A stretch of DNA of 61,381 nt from an uncultured Bacteroidia bacterium (GTDB taxonomy: Bacteria > Bacteroidota > Bacteroidia > Bacteroidales > UBA932). Shown here piece by piece: positions 40,603 to 49,124 of the stretch. Positions within the stretch are counted from its first letter, which is position 1; the number at the start of each line of letters is the position of its first letter. The translations under genes and the position numbers were made by a program. The notes under the pieces are model-generated. The model searched no databases, was not told where the DNA came from, and saw nothing but the letters and a program-made list of their open reading frames with translations. The stretch spans positions 1 through 61,381 of the forward strand of contig CACYZM010000027.1 of the NCBI GenBank assembly GCA_902778855.1, in the 5' to 3' direction.

Positions 40603-41415
40603 CAGATGCCGTGTTTCCGAAGTTTGAGATACCCGCCGTAGCCCAGACGCGGGAAGAAGAGTTTGATGACGCCGGAGAGGAAGACGAAAGGCGTCCGCCA
40701 GGGGAAACACCGTCGGCTGAACAGCAGGGCATTGTGCATCCCGTATCCTTCTTTGACCCAGAAGAGTTTCATCCGCTCGCGGAGCGGAAGTGTGGTGTGG
40801 TCGCGCGTCTTTCCGATATGGTCGTTCTCACAGACGGCCGAGTAGCGTGGAAGGACCAGAATCGGGAAACCGGCTTTGTGGGCCAGATACGTGTAGTCAT
40901 GGTCGGTTCCGCCGTGCCAGTACTTTTCACAGAAGATGCCCATTTTGTCGACCACTTCCTGCGAAACGTACGTAATATTGCCGTGGGCAGCCATACAGGG
41001 CTGGAATGTGCCGTTGGGGGGCAGCAGTTTGTCGAGCAGGGTAACCTTGCTCACATAGTTGAAGCCGCCATATGTAAAGGCTCAGGTCCTTCCAGAATTC
41101 CGGAAGCGAATACGTGTCGTCGTTGAGCCACAGATAGCCGTCGAAACCTCCTTCGGCCAGCGCTGCCTTCCAGGAGTTGATCATACCGCCGTTCCAGAAG
41201 AGGTTGCCGGTGCCCGGCAAGATATGGATCGGAAAACGGAAACCTTGAGACCGGATTGCATCAGCCGTACCGTCAGAACAGCCGTCGTCGGTCAGAAAAA
41301 TGGAAACGGACAGTTCTTTCCCGTTCTTCTCCCATCCTTCCTGCAGGGCGGACAAACAGCGCAAGGTTTTTTCCTTGCGGTTATAGCAGGTCATCAGGAC
41401 GGCGATGTTTTTCAT
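40602..41415 (-). pseudogene. GT2 gene with deletion and frameshift
   Basis: Two frames form one glycosyltransferase. Frame one (from 41415) encodes MKNIAVLMTCYNRKEKTLRC, SIFLTDDGCSDGTADAIRSQ, GTGNLFWNGGMINSWKAALA and LWLNDDTYSLPEFWKDLS, then runs off into an unrelated frame. Frame two resumes with TYGGFNYVSKVTLLDKLLPP and carries GNITYVSQEVVDKMG, HGGTDHDYTYLAHKAGFPI and the C-terminal part. Compared with intact relatives about 25-30 residues are missing at about 41075-41090, and the deletion is not a multiple of three. A biological pseudogene or an assembly collapse would both explain this. Confidence 0.8.
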
Positions 41416-42230
41416 AGGCTAGGCGCGATAGGTTCTTCCATACAGGAATTGCACAGTCTGATCAGCAGCCCGGTAAGGATGGAGATGGCGCAGGTAAGGC
41501 CCCAGAAGAGCAGGCTGCGCTCGAATCCCCAGATGAGAATCATCAGGCCGCCCCAGATCATATGCGAGAGGTAGATGTGCGTGCTCAGGTAGCGGAAGGT
41601 CAAGGCCGTCTTCTGCTGCCAGCTGTCTGCTTCCCAGTTCTTCATCGGCGGCAGAATCCGCCGGACCAGTCCGCCGAGGACCATGAAGGGGAACCCGGTA
41701 AAAAAGCCGTTGCGCGTGGTCTTGAAAACTTTCAGGTACAACTCGTTGCTGTCGAGATGCAACAGATATGGCGTCACATAGAGCAATGCGGCCAACGCAC
41801 AAAGGCCCCAGAAAGGGATCTTCAGTTTGCCGGCAATCCAAATGATGAGCCCCGCCCAGAGCATTCCCAGCAGATACCACAGTGGCCAGGACAAATAGTT
41901 CTCGCCGACCAGCAGGAGATTTCGCAGGTAGGTGGCTATCGATTTGGCAAACCCCATCTGGTCCTGGACAAAGCCGATGATGGCGAATGGCAGGAAGATG
42001 AGCGACCAAAGCAGATAGAGCCGCAAGACTTTGCGGCTCCAACTGCAGACGATGTTTCCCTGTTTGGAACGGTCGGGTTCGTTGAACAGTTTTCCGAACA
42101 GGAAGAACCCCGATACCAGAAAGAAAAAGGGCACGGCCCACGGTGTGAGCCCGCCCAAATTCCCCACTCCGGTGTGGATCCAGACCACAACCAGACTGAA
42201 TAGAAACTTCAGGGTATCGATTCCTTTCAA
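41412..42230 (-). CDS. Short acyltransferase 3 protein, TTG start
   Basis: 272 residues. KGIDTLKFLFSLVVVWIHTG and TPWAVPFFFLVSGFFLFGKL are the AT3 start; THIYLSHMIWGGLM is near the end. No in-frame ATG is available, so the first usable codon is TTG at 42230, with AGAGGA 5 bases before it. The helices usually found between TFTGF-like helix six and the last two seem to be missing (after PPMKNWEADSWQQKTALTFR), so the protein is about 60 residues short. It may be a shortened or degraded acetyltransferase. First gene of the polysaccharide run; ATGA overlap with the broken GT2 gene. Confidence 0.72.
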   Translation of the reverse strand: MKGIDTLKFLFSLVVVWIHTGVGNLGGLTPWAVPFFFLVSGFFLFGKLFNEPDRSKQGNIVCSWSRKVLRLYLLWSLIFLPFAIIGFVQDQMGFAKSIATYLRNLLLVGENYLSWPLWYLLGMLWAGLIIWIAGKLKIPFWGLCALAALLYVTPYLLHLDSNELYLKVFKTTRNGFFTGFPFMVLGGLVRRILPPMKNWEADSWQQKTALTFRYLSTHIYLSHMIWGGLMILIWGFERSLLFWGLTCAISILTGLLIRLCNSCMEEPIAPSL

Positions 42231-42247
42231 GGAGTCCTCTTTACGCA

Positions 42248-42301
42248 GGCAATACCGGGCAGGTGCTCGGCCGGAAGGCGTCCACCCTGCCCGGTATTGC
42301 C
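42248..42301. repeat. Strong inverted repeat between ompA and EPS operon
   Basis: Perfect 16-base arms (42248-42263 GGCAATACCGGGCAGG and its complement at 42286-42301) with a 22-base spacer. On the minus strand it lies downstream of the OmpA gene and just upstream of the TTG of the AT3 gene. There is no U tract after it, so it is not a standard intrinsic terminator. It may protect or end the ompA transcript or form a leader hairpin of the polysaccharide operon. I see no TAnnTTTG box in 42231-42340. Confidence 0.75.
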
Positions 42302-42340
42302 GGATTCAGACCGGGAGAAAACACCCCCGGAGTGTACGTT

Positions 42341-43366
42341 TTACTTCAGCGTGATAACTACGCGGCGGTTCTGCTGACGCTTTTCAGCATCGGTGGTGCC
42401 TTCGGTGAATTTACCCTTACCACGACCGATTGCTTCGAGGCGAGCGCTCTCGACACCCTTGTCGACCAGGTATTTCTTCACGGAGTCAGCACGACGCTGC
42501 GACAGACCGAGGTTGTAGGCGTCGGAGCCTTTGTAGTCGGTGTAGCCTTCGATGAGGGCGGAGTGCTCCGGATTCTCGATCAGCCAGGCAGCGATATCGT
42601 CGAGCACAGGGAACGCCTCTTTGCGGATGAAGGACTTGTCGAAGTCGAAGAGCGTGATACCGGCGATGCGTGCGGTGAATTCTTCGGACTTCTGGACCAG
42701 GTTGACCGGCTCCGGTTCCGGTTCGGGTTCCGGAACGACGACAACCGGCTCCGGTACGGGCTCCGGTTCGGGTTCCGGTTCGGGAGCGACATAAACGGGC
42801 TCAACCTTCTTGGGACGCGGTTTGGCCAGATTGAAAGCCAGACCGAGCGTGGCGCTCAGGTTGGAACCAACCGTTTTGTTGCCATCAAAGGCAGCCTTGC
42901 CGCCGAACAGCGTAGCCTTGAAGTCGGGCACGACGCTCACCACATTGCTGATCGGAATGGGGACCTTGACACCGAGACCACCGGCGACGGTTCCTTTGTT
43001 GGCTTTCAGGTAACCGGCGTGGAGGTAAGGCATAATGAAGCGGCTGCTCATCAGCATGGCATCGGCGTGGATATAGTTGTACGGGTACTGGCCGTATTCG
43101 ACGTAGCGTTTGGAAATGTTCAGTCCCTGATAACCGACTGCGAGACCGAAGTTGTCGTTGAACCGTTTACCGACCCAGGCGTCAATGGCAGTACCGGCAC
43201 CCAGGTTGGAAAATTCGCGGATGCTGCGATCCACCAGACCGTCGGCGCCGAAGTTCATACCGCCGCCTGCACCGCCAAACCATTTGTTCTCATATTTTTC
43301 CTGTCCGAAAGTGGGCACGCAAAGCAGCGCGACCATCAGAGCGATGAAGAATTTGCTGTATTTCAT
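42341..43366 (-). CDS. OmpA-family outer membrane protein
   Basis: 341 residues. Sec signal peptide (MKYSKFFIALMVALLCVPTF then GQEKYE), an eight-strand barrel-like N-terminal part (about residues 25-185), a Pro-Glu repeat linker (APEPEPEPEPVPEP), and a C-terminal OmpA/peptidoglycan-binding domain: GITLFDFDKSFIRKEAFPVL, IEGYTDYKGSDAYNLGLSQR with RADSVKKYLVDKGV, and QQNRRVVI. It anchors the outer membrane to the wall. It lies 12 bases after the previous barrel gene, so the two are probably co-transcribed. Confidence 0.94.
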   Translation of the reverse strand: MKYSKFFIALMVALLCVPTFGQEKYENKWFGGAGGGMNFGADGLVDRSIREFSNLGAGTAIDAWVGKRFNDNFGLAVGYQGLNISKRYVEYGQYPYNYIHADAMLMSSRFIMPYLHAGYLKANKGTVAGGLGVKVPIPISNVVSVVPDFKATLFGGKAAFDGNKTVGSNLSATLGLAFNLAKPRPKKVEPVYVAPEPEPEPEPVPEPVVVVPEPEPEPEPVNLVQKSEEFTARIAGITLFDFDKSFIRKEAFPVLDDIAAWLIENPEHSALIEGYTDYKGSDAYNLGLSQRRADSVKKYLVDKGVESARLEAIGRGKGKFTEGTTDAEKRQQNRRVVITLK

Positions 43367-43378
43367 GGTCGGAGTAGA

Positions 43379-44119
43379 TTAATAGTTGATACGGAAGATG
43401 ACGCCGAGCGAGAGCGACAGGCGGAGGTCAAGCGGGAAACCGGCATAACCGGTGAAAGCCGTCTGGTCGTGTTCGCTAGGGAGCAAACCGTTGTAGCGAT
43501 CGTTGAAAGCTTCGCCGCAAAGGTCGGCGAAAATGCCGAAGCTCTGGGTAAAGTCATATTCGGCGATGAAGCCGCCGCGGAAACCGAAAACGGTGTTGTT
43601 CGTCGTGATGTCCTGCCAAGGGTGGAACGGGTTGTCCTTCTCCCAGGAGTGGTTTTTAGGAGTGCCATAACCTTCGGGTTTGGTGAAGTGGAAAGTATGG
43701 CCGACACCGACACCCAGGTAGAAAACAGGCCTAAAAGCTCTCTGAATCGCATAGTTGCCATTCATGTCGAGCGTAAAGTCGAGGAATCCGTTCACGTTGC
43801 GGAAATTGTAGGGATAGAAGCCGTGCATGGCAGTCTGCTTGGTGTTGGCGGCGCTGCGGTTGTCGCCATAGTTCACGGCAAGGCGGACGCCGAGGGCGTT
43901 GGTGAATTCATAACCAACGGAGGCCGATCCCTGCAGCGAGAACATTTTAATTCCTACCCCGTTGTCCCAGTAGGAAAAAGCATCTTCGTTGAGGGAGTAC
44001 ATCGGGCCTCCCTGAAGAGCGAAAGTCCAGGCTCTGTGCCCGCCCACGAAAGCATTCTGGGCAAACACGGAAGTCACTCCCAGAATCAGGCATGCGAGAA
44101 TTGAAGTAAGTTTCTTCAT
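43379..44119 (-). CDS. Outer membrane beta-barrel protein
   Basis: 246 residues with a signal peptide (MKKLTSILACLILGVTSVFA, cleavage before QNAF). The mature part alternates polar and aromatic residues, with PVFYLGVGVGHTFHFTKPEG and LDLRLSLSLGVIFRINY at the end, ending in an aromatic residue as barrel proteins do. Weak similarity in layout to OmpA-barrel or OmpW-like porins; no exact family. It is first of the barrel-ompA pair; its promoter could not be placed in the upstream 226 bases. Confidence 0.82.
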   Translation of the reverse strand: MKKLTSILACLILGVTSVFAQNAFVGGHRAWTFALQGGPMYSLNEDAFSYWDNGVGIKMFSLQGSASVGYEFTNALGVRLAVNYGDNRSAANTKQTAMHGFYPYNFRNVNGFLDFTLDMNGNYAIQRAFRPVFYLGVGVGHTFHFTKPEGYGTPKNHSWEKDNPFHPWQDITTNNTVFGFRGGFIAEYDFTQSFGIFADLCGEAFNDRYNGLLPSEHDQTAFTGYAGFPLDLRLSLSLGVIFRINY

Positions 44120-44345
44120 ACGTTATTATGGTTTTGTTTTCTTTGTTCTAAACGCTTAAATACAAGCTAGGTCCAAGGCTCCGCCGTCGGGACGTCGTTA
44201 TGCGAGGCACCGAAAAAGCGGATATTTGTATCCTAACTTCATTTAAGGCCGCAAGTTATGCATTTTTTTCCAACCTGACAAAGAAAATAAAAAAAAAGAA
44301 AGCCCACCGGTTTCCGGCGGGCTTTCCAAGGGGGTCAGACCTGCT
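44120..44345. other. Gene-free stretch between barrel genes
   Basis: 226 bases separate two minus-strand barrel genes. The left part (44120-44240) should hold the promoter and leader of the gene ending at 43379; no exact TAnnTTTG box was found. A small palindrome GGATA-TTTG-TATCC lies at about 44219-44232. The right part contains the terminator at 44281-44326. No RNA gene is recognised. Confidence 0.5.
44281..44326 (-). terminator. Intrinsic terminator of the small barrel gene
   Basis: Minus-strand stem of 13 bases with one mismatch (arms 44326-44314 and 44310-44298), three-base loop, followed by an almost unbroken T run at 44297-44281. It lies 20 bases after the stop of the gene at 44346 and separates it from the next barrel gene. 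Confidence 0.86.
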
Positions 44346-44795
44346 TTAGAACGCGTAGCGCAGACCCAGGGAGGCACCGTAGTGGAAGCCCACATAGGAG
44401 CCGAAGAGGCCGTACATCGGGCGCACGTCGAGCGACAGCTGGATCGGGGCCGGGAACTGGTAGTCAATACCGAGCTGGCCGCCGACACCGAGGCCGAAAT
44501 GCGATTCGCTCAGATAGGCCGTCACACCGGGGCCCACATAGGCGCCGAAGCCGCCGGCCAGGAACCAGTGCCACTGGTAGATGGCGGCCGCCGACATACC
44601 GAGCGGACGGGTGAAGTTCAGACCCAGGTCGAGTTCGATGCGGTTGATGTCACTCACGAAACCCTGATAGGAGAGTTCCGATCCGAAAGCCGTGCTGCCG
44701 TAGCCGAGACGGAAACCGATGGCGTTGTTGTACTGGGCATTGGCTGCCGTCGAGAGGGCGACCAGTGCAAGCAGGGTGATGAATACTTTTTTCAT
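44346..44795 (-). CDS. Small outer membrane beta-barrel protein
   Basis: 149 residues from MKKVFITLLALVALSTAANA (signal peptide, cleavage before QYNN). Mature part resembles small Bacteroidota barrels: IGFRLGYGSTAFGSELSYQG, VGPGVTAYLSESHFGLGVGG, and SLGLRYAF at the C-terminus with a terminal Phe as a BAM signal. A longer frame upstream is a shadow of gcvP. It stands 38 bases after gcvP, without an identifiable -7 box, so it may be read from the gcvP promoter. Confidence 0.85.
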   Translation of the reverse strand: MKKVFITLLALVALSTAANAQYNNAIGFRLGYGSTAFGSELSYQGFVSDINRIELDLGLNFTRPLGMSAAAIYQWHWFLAGGFGAYVGPGVTAYLSESHFGLGVGGQLGIDYQFPAPIQLSLDVRPMYGLFGSYVGFHYGASLGLRYAF

Positions 44796-44833
44796 TTTGA
44801 AAGGTTTTAGGATGTGTTTTAATTTGTTACTGA

Positions 44834-47647
44834 TTATTCGACCACGGTCACCAGGTTGCGGTCGCCGTAGCCGTTGTCGACGCGGCTGACGGCCGGCCAG
44901 AGCTTGCCGTCGCGGACCCATTCCAGCGGGAAGGCGGCCTGGGTGCGGCTGTACGGGTGTTTCCACTCGTCGGCGCAGACCTCGTCCTCGGTGTGCGGGG
45001 CCATCTTCACCGGGTTGTCGTCGGCGTCGAGCTGGCCGGCCTTGATGGCTTCGCATTCGGCGACGATGGTCTTGAGGGCCTCGACGAAGCGGTCGAGTTC
45101 GCTGAGCGGTTCGCTCTCGGTAGGCTCGATCATCAGGGTCTCGTGGACCGGGAACGACAGGGTGGGCGCGTGGAAGCCGAAGTCCATCAGGCGTTTGGCC
45201 ACGTCGGTGGCGTCGATGCCGTAGGCGGCTTTGAAGTGGCGCAGGTCAATGATGCACTCGTGGGCCACGCGACCGGTCGCACCGGTGTAGAGGGTGGTGA
45301 GTTCGGGCATCAGCTTGGCGGCCATATAGTTGGCGTTGAGGATGGCGATCTGGGTCACCTTCCGCAGGCCTTCGGCGCCGAGCATTTTAATATAGGCGTG
45401 CGTGATGGGCAGGAGCAGCGGGCTGCCGTAAGGAGCCGCGCTCACGGCATCGACACCGGCGCCGCCGCATTCGCCGACCACCGGGTGGCCCGGGAGGAAC
45501 GGCTTGAGGGCAGCCGTGCAGCAGATGGGGCCGACGCCCGGACCGCCGCCGCCGTGGGGCATGGCGAAGGTCTTGTGGAGGTTGAGGTGGCACACGTCCG
45601 CGCCGATGAATCCCGGGTTGGTGAGGCCCACCTGGGCGTTCATGTTGGCGCCGTCCATATAGAGGAGGCCGCCGTGGCGGTGGATGATGTCGACGATCTC
45701 GCGGATGCGGACCTCGAACACGCCGTGGGTGGAAGGATAGGTGATCATCATGCCGGCGAGTTTGTCGCCCGCGGCGGCAGCCTTTTCAGCCAGTTCTTCC
45801 ACGTCAATGTTGCCGTGGTCGTCGCAGCCGACGAGCACGATGTCGAAGCCGCCCATCGCCGCCGAGGCGGGGTTGGTACCGTGGGCGGAGGTGGGGATGA
45901 TCATCACGCGGCGGCCGGCGCCGTCGTTGGCGTCGAGGTAGCGGCGGATGGTCATCAGGCCGGCGTATTCACCCGCGGCGCCGCTGTTGGGCTGCAGCGA
46001 GCAGCCGGCGAAGCCCGTGATCACGGCCAGGTCGTGCTCGAGTTCGTGGATCACCTGCAGGGTGCCCTGGGCCTGGTCGGCGGGGGCGTACGGGTGCAGG
46101 TTGCCGAATTCGCTCCAGCTGAGCGGGAGCATCTCGGCGGCGGCGTTGAGCTTCATGGTGCAGCTGCCCAGCGGAATCATGGAGTGGGCCAGCGAAATGT
46201 CCTTGCGCTCGAGCCGTTTGATGTAGCGCATCATCTCGGTTTCGGAATGATAGGCGCTGAATACTTTCTGCGTGAGGATGGGCGTGGTGCGGGGCATCGG
46301 CACGGGAGTACCCGGGGCGACAGGGCAGTTGTCGGGGCAGCCGAAGATCTGCGTGATGGCGCAGGCTTCCTCGCGGGTGGAAAGTTCGTCGAAGGAGATC
46401 TGCACGGTGCAGGCGTCGGGATACCAGAAGTTGAAGCCCGCTTCGAGGGCCTTGGCGCGGATGGCTTCGGCATCGACGCCGACGACGCGGATCGTGTCGA
46501 AGAAGTCTTCGGTGGCGAGCTTGAAGCCGGCGTTCTTCAGCCGGGCGGCCACGGCGTGGGCGAAGCCCGCGGCGTTCTGGGCGATTTCGGTGATGCCTTT
46601 CGGACCGTGCCACACGGCGAACATCCCGGTCATGGTGGCCATCAGGGCCGTGGCGGTGCAGATGTTGGAGGTGGCTTTCTCCCGTTTGATGTGCTGCTCG
46701 CGGGTCTGGAGGGCCAGGCGCACGGCGCGTTCGCCGAGGCGGCCGACGGAGACGCCGATGATGCGGCCCGGCAGGTTTCTCTTGTATTTGTCGGCGCAGG
46801 CCATCCAGCCGGCGGTCGGACCGCCGAAGCCCATCGGAAGGCCGAAGCGCTGGGCGGTGCCGCAGGCAACGTCGGCACCCCAGGCGGCCGGCTCTTTCAG
46901 CACGGCCAGGGCGAGAAGGTCGCACCAGGCGGCCACGAGGCAGCCGGCGGCGTGGGCCTTCTCGCAGAAGGCCGTGTAGTCGCGCACGGCGCCGTCGGCG
47001 GCGGGATACTGGACCAGCGCGCCGTAGCATTTGTCTTCAAATGCGTATTCGTTCCATTTGCCCGTGTGGATTTCGATGCCCAGTCCGCCGGCGCGGGTGC
47101 GCAGCACGGAGAGCACGTTGGGGAAGATGTCCTCATCCACGAAGATCACGTTCTTGCCGGCCTTGACGGCGTCGCGGGAGCGCAGCTCGAACATCATGCG
47201 CATGGCTTCGGCGGCAGCGGTCGCGTCGTCGAGCATCGAGCAGTTGGCCAACGGGAAGCCGGTGAGCGAGGAGATCATCGTCTGGAAGTTGATGAGCGCC
47301 TCGAGGCGGCCCTGGGAGATCTCGGCCTGGTAGGGCGTGTAGGACGTGTACCAGCAGGGATTCTCGAAAATGTTGCGGGTGATCACGGCCGGGGAAGCCG
47401 TTCCGTAGAAACCGAGGCCGATCATCGAGCGGAGGTTGCGGTTCTTGCCGGCGATCTCCTTGAGGCGGGCCAGATAGGCCTGCTCGCTGACGGCGGGATC
47501 GAGTTTGAGGGGTTCTTTCAACAGAATATCCTGCGGAACGGTCTGTCCGATGAGTTCGTCGAGCGAGGATACGCCCAGGACTTCGAGCATCTGCTGCTCC
47601 TGTTCGGGTCTGGGACCGTTGTGGCGGTTGACAAAGGAAAGAGGCAT
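44834..47647 (-). CDS. gcvP: Glycine dehydrogenase (decarboxylating), P protein
   Basis: 937 residues, the fused homodimeric form of GcvP. It decarboxylates glycine with PLP and passes the aminomethyl group to lipoyl-GcvH. The N-terminal half has MIGLGFYGTASPAVITRNIF, NPCWYTSYTPYQAEISQGRL and EALINFQTMISSLTGFPLAN; the C-terminal half has the PLP lysine near residue 690 in LNLHKTFAMPHGGGGPGVGP. Family length is normal. It probably has its own -7 box (47687-47680), just after rodA. The gcvT and gcvH genes are not in the window. Confidence 0.97.
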   Translation of the reverse strand: MPLSFVNRHNGPRPEQEQQMLEVLGVSSLDELIGQTVPQDILLKEPLKLDPAVSEQAYLARLKEIAGKNRNLRSMIGLGFYGTASPAVITRNIFENPCWYTSYTPYQAEISQGRLEALINFQTMISSLTGFPLANCSMLDDATAAAEAMRMMFELRSRDAVKAGKNVIFVDEDIFPNVLSVLRTRAGGLGIEIHTGKWNEYAFEDKCYGALVQYPAADGAVRDYTAFCEKAHAAGCLVAAWCDLLALAVLKEPAAWGADVACGTAQRFGLPMGFGGPTAGWMACADKYKRNLPGRIIGVSVGRLGERAVRLALQTREQHIKREKATSNICTATALMATMTGMFAVWHGPKGITEIAQNAAGFAHAVAARLKNAGFKLATEDFFDTIRVVGVDAEAIRAKALEAGFNFWYPDACTVQISFDELSTREEACAITQIFGCPDNCPVAPGTPVPMPRTTPILTQKVFSAYHSETEMMRYIKRLERKDISLAHSMIPLGSCTMKLNAAAEMLPLSWSEFGNLHPYAPADQAQGTLQVIHELEHDLAVITGFAGCSLQPNSGAAGEYAGLMTIRRYLDANDGAGRRVMIIPTSAHGTNPASAAMGGFDIVLVGCDDHGNIDVEELAEKAAAAGDKLAGMMITYPSTHGVFEVRIREIVDIIHRHGGLLYMDGANMNAQVGLTNPGFIGADVCHLNLHKTFAMPHGGGGPGVGPICCTAALKPFLPGHPVVGECGGAGVDAVSAAPYGSPLLLPITHAYIKMLGAEGLRKVTQIAILNANYMAAKLMPELTTLYTGATGRVAHECIIDLRHFKAAYGIDATDVAKRLMDFGFHAPTLSFPVHETLMIEPTESEPLSELDRFVEALKTIVAECEAIKAGQLDADDNPVKMAPHTEDEVCADEWKHPYSRTQAAFPLEWVRDGKLWPAVSRVDNGYGDRNLVTVVE

Positions 47648-47679
47648 GGTCTGTCGGTATTATAAAGTGTATATTTCTG

Positions 47680-47687
47680 CAAATTTA
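47680..47687 (-). promoter_or_regulatory. -7 box for gcvP
   Basis: Minus strand TAAATTTG followed by C, exact TAnnTTTG, 32 bases before the gcvP ATG and in the 49-base gap after rodA. No TTTG at the -33 distance. It suggests gcvP is not simply part of the cell-shape transcript. Confidence 0.45.
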
Positions 47688-47696
47688 TAAAAATAA

Positions 47697-49121
47697 TCAG
47701 TAACTTTTTCCATCCAGATCGAGTCGCAGGAAGATGAACAGCAGGATGGTGAAGGCCCAGAGCGAAGATCCGCCGTAGCTGATCAGCGGCAGCGGGATGC
47801 CGATCACGGGCATCAGGCCGATGGTCATGCAGATGTTGATGACCACGTGCATCAGCAGGCACATGGCCACGCACCAGCCGTAGATGCGCGCAAAACTGTC
47901 GCGTTGTTTCTCGGCCAGACCGATCAGGCGCAGGATCAGCCACATATACAGGATCAGCACGCCGAGCGTCCCCAGCAGCCCCCATTCCTCGCCCACGGTG
48001 CAGAAGATGAAGTCGGTGCTCTGCTCCGGCACGAAGTCGAAACGGGTCTGCGTGCCGCCGAGGAAACCCTTGCCGGCGAAGCCGCCCGAACCGATGGCCA
48101 CCAGCGACTGGTGGACATTATATCCCACGCCCATCGGGTCTTCCTTGATGCCCAGCAGCACCTCGATCCGGGCCCGCTGGTGCTCCTTGAGCACGTGTTC
48201 GAACACGAAGTCTACCGAGAAGATCAGCACCAGACCGGCCAGGAAACCCAGCATCAGGTTGCGCAGCGCCAGGCGCCGGTGCAGGTGGAAGAGGACGGTC
48301 AGCACGGCGGCGACCAGTCCGGTCAGGATGGCGGCCCAGACCTCGGGCTCGAAGTGGGTGAGGAAAGTCAGCGATTCGTTCTGCATCAGGCGCGGCAGGA
48401 AGGCCAGCAGCGTGACCGCGGCAGCCGTGGCGACCGTGCCGAGGATCCGATGCTGGGCGTAGAAGCCCGCCGTCACGCCGGCGAGGCCTGCCAGAATAAG
48501 GATGGCTACGAACGGCGAGAAGATCAGCGTAAAGATGAAGAACACAATAGCCAGCAAACCGGCCACCAGCAGCCATCCGGTCATGCCTTCGCGGTAGCAC
48601 ACGATCAAAAATCCCAGGTATACGAGCGCCGAGCCGGTTTCCTTTTCGAGCAGGATGGCGAGCATCGGCATGGCCAGCACCGCGGCGATGCGGAGCGCAT
48701 CGCGCGGATTGGAGAAGCGGAAGTCGTATTTGCTCATCAGCGAGGCCAGCAGGATGGCCGTCGAGATCTTCGAGAACTCGGCCGGCTGCAGGCGGAACGG
48801 GCCCAGGGCGAACCACGACTTCGACCCGTTGACTTCCACGCCCACGAAAGCCACGGCCACCAGCAGGATGACCATCAGCACATAGAACGGCCAGGAAATG
48901 GCCGGATAGACTTTCGAGGGGATGACGAACAGGATGAGGATGGCCAGCGCCACGGCCGAAGCCATCCAGATGAGGTCCATCACATATTTTTCCTTGAGGC
49001 TCAGCACGAAGCCGGCTTCCGAGACGCTCGACGAGAAAATGTTCATCCAGCCGAAAAGGATCAGCGCCAGATAGAGGCCGATGGTGATCCAGTCGATTTT
49101 CCGGTAGTTGGTCTCGGGCAT
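47697..49121 (-). CDS. rodA: Rod shape-determining glycosyltransferase RodA
   Basis: 474 residues with about ten to twelve helices, SEDS family. PETNYRKIDWITIGLYLALI, GSKSWFALGPFRLQPAEFSK, STAILLASLMSKYDF, KEDPMGVGYNVHQSLVAIGS and the C-terminal MTIGLMPVIGIPLPLISYGG are family landmarks. It polymerises lipid II for side-wall peptidoglycan with PBP2. It is longer than E. coli RodA because of extra sequence in the middle, which is common in Bacteroidota. Last gene of the mreBCD-mrdA-rodA operon, 3 bases after mrdA. Confidence 0.95.
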   Translation of the reverse strand: MPETNYRKIDWITIGLYLALILFGWMNIFSSSVSEAGFVLSLKEKYVMDLIWMASAVALAILILFVIPSKVYPAISWPFYVLMVILLVAVAFVGVEVNGSKSWFALGPFRLQPAEFSKISTAILLASLMSKYDFRFSNPRDALRIAAVLAMPMLAILLEKETGSALVYLGFLIVCYREGMTGWLLVAGLLAIVFFIFTLIFSPFVAILILAGLAGVTAGFYAQHRILGTVATAAAVTLLAFLPRLMQNESLTFLTHFEPEVWAAILTGLVAAVLTVLFHLHRRLALRNLMLGFLAGLVLIFSVDFVFEHVLKEHQRARIEVLLGIKEDPMGVGYNVHQSLVAIGSGGFAGKGFLGGTQTRFDFVPEQSTDFIFCTVGEEWGLLGTLGVLILYMWLILRLIGLAEKQRDSFARIYGWCVAMCLLMHVVINICMTIGLMPVIGIPLPLISYGGSSLWAFTILLFIFLRLDLDGKSY

Positions 49122-49124
49122 GGC

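Noticed and set aside
44957-47665. Long plus-strand open frame opposite gcvP
   Set aside because: Antisense shadow of a full-length, conserved enzyme; no motif of its own.
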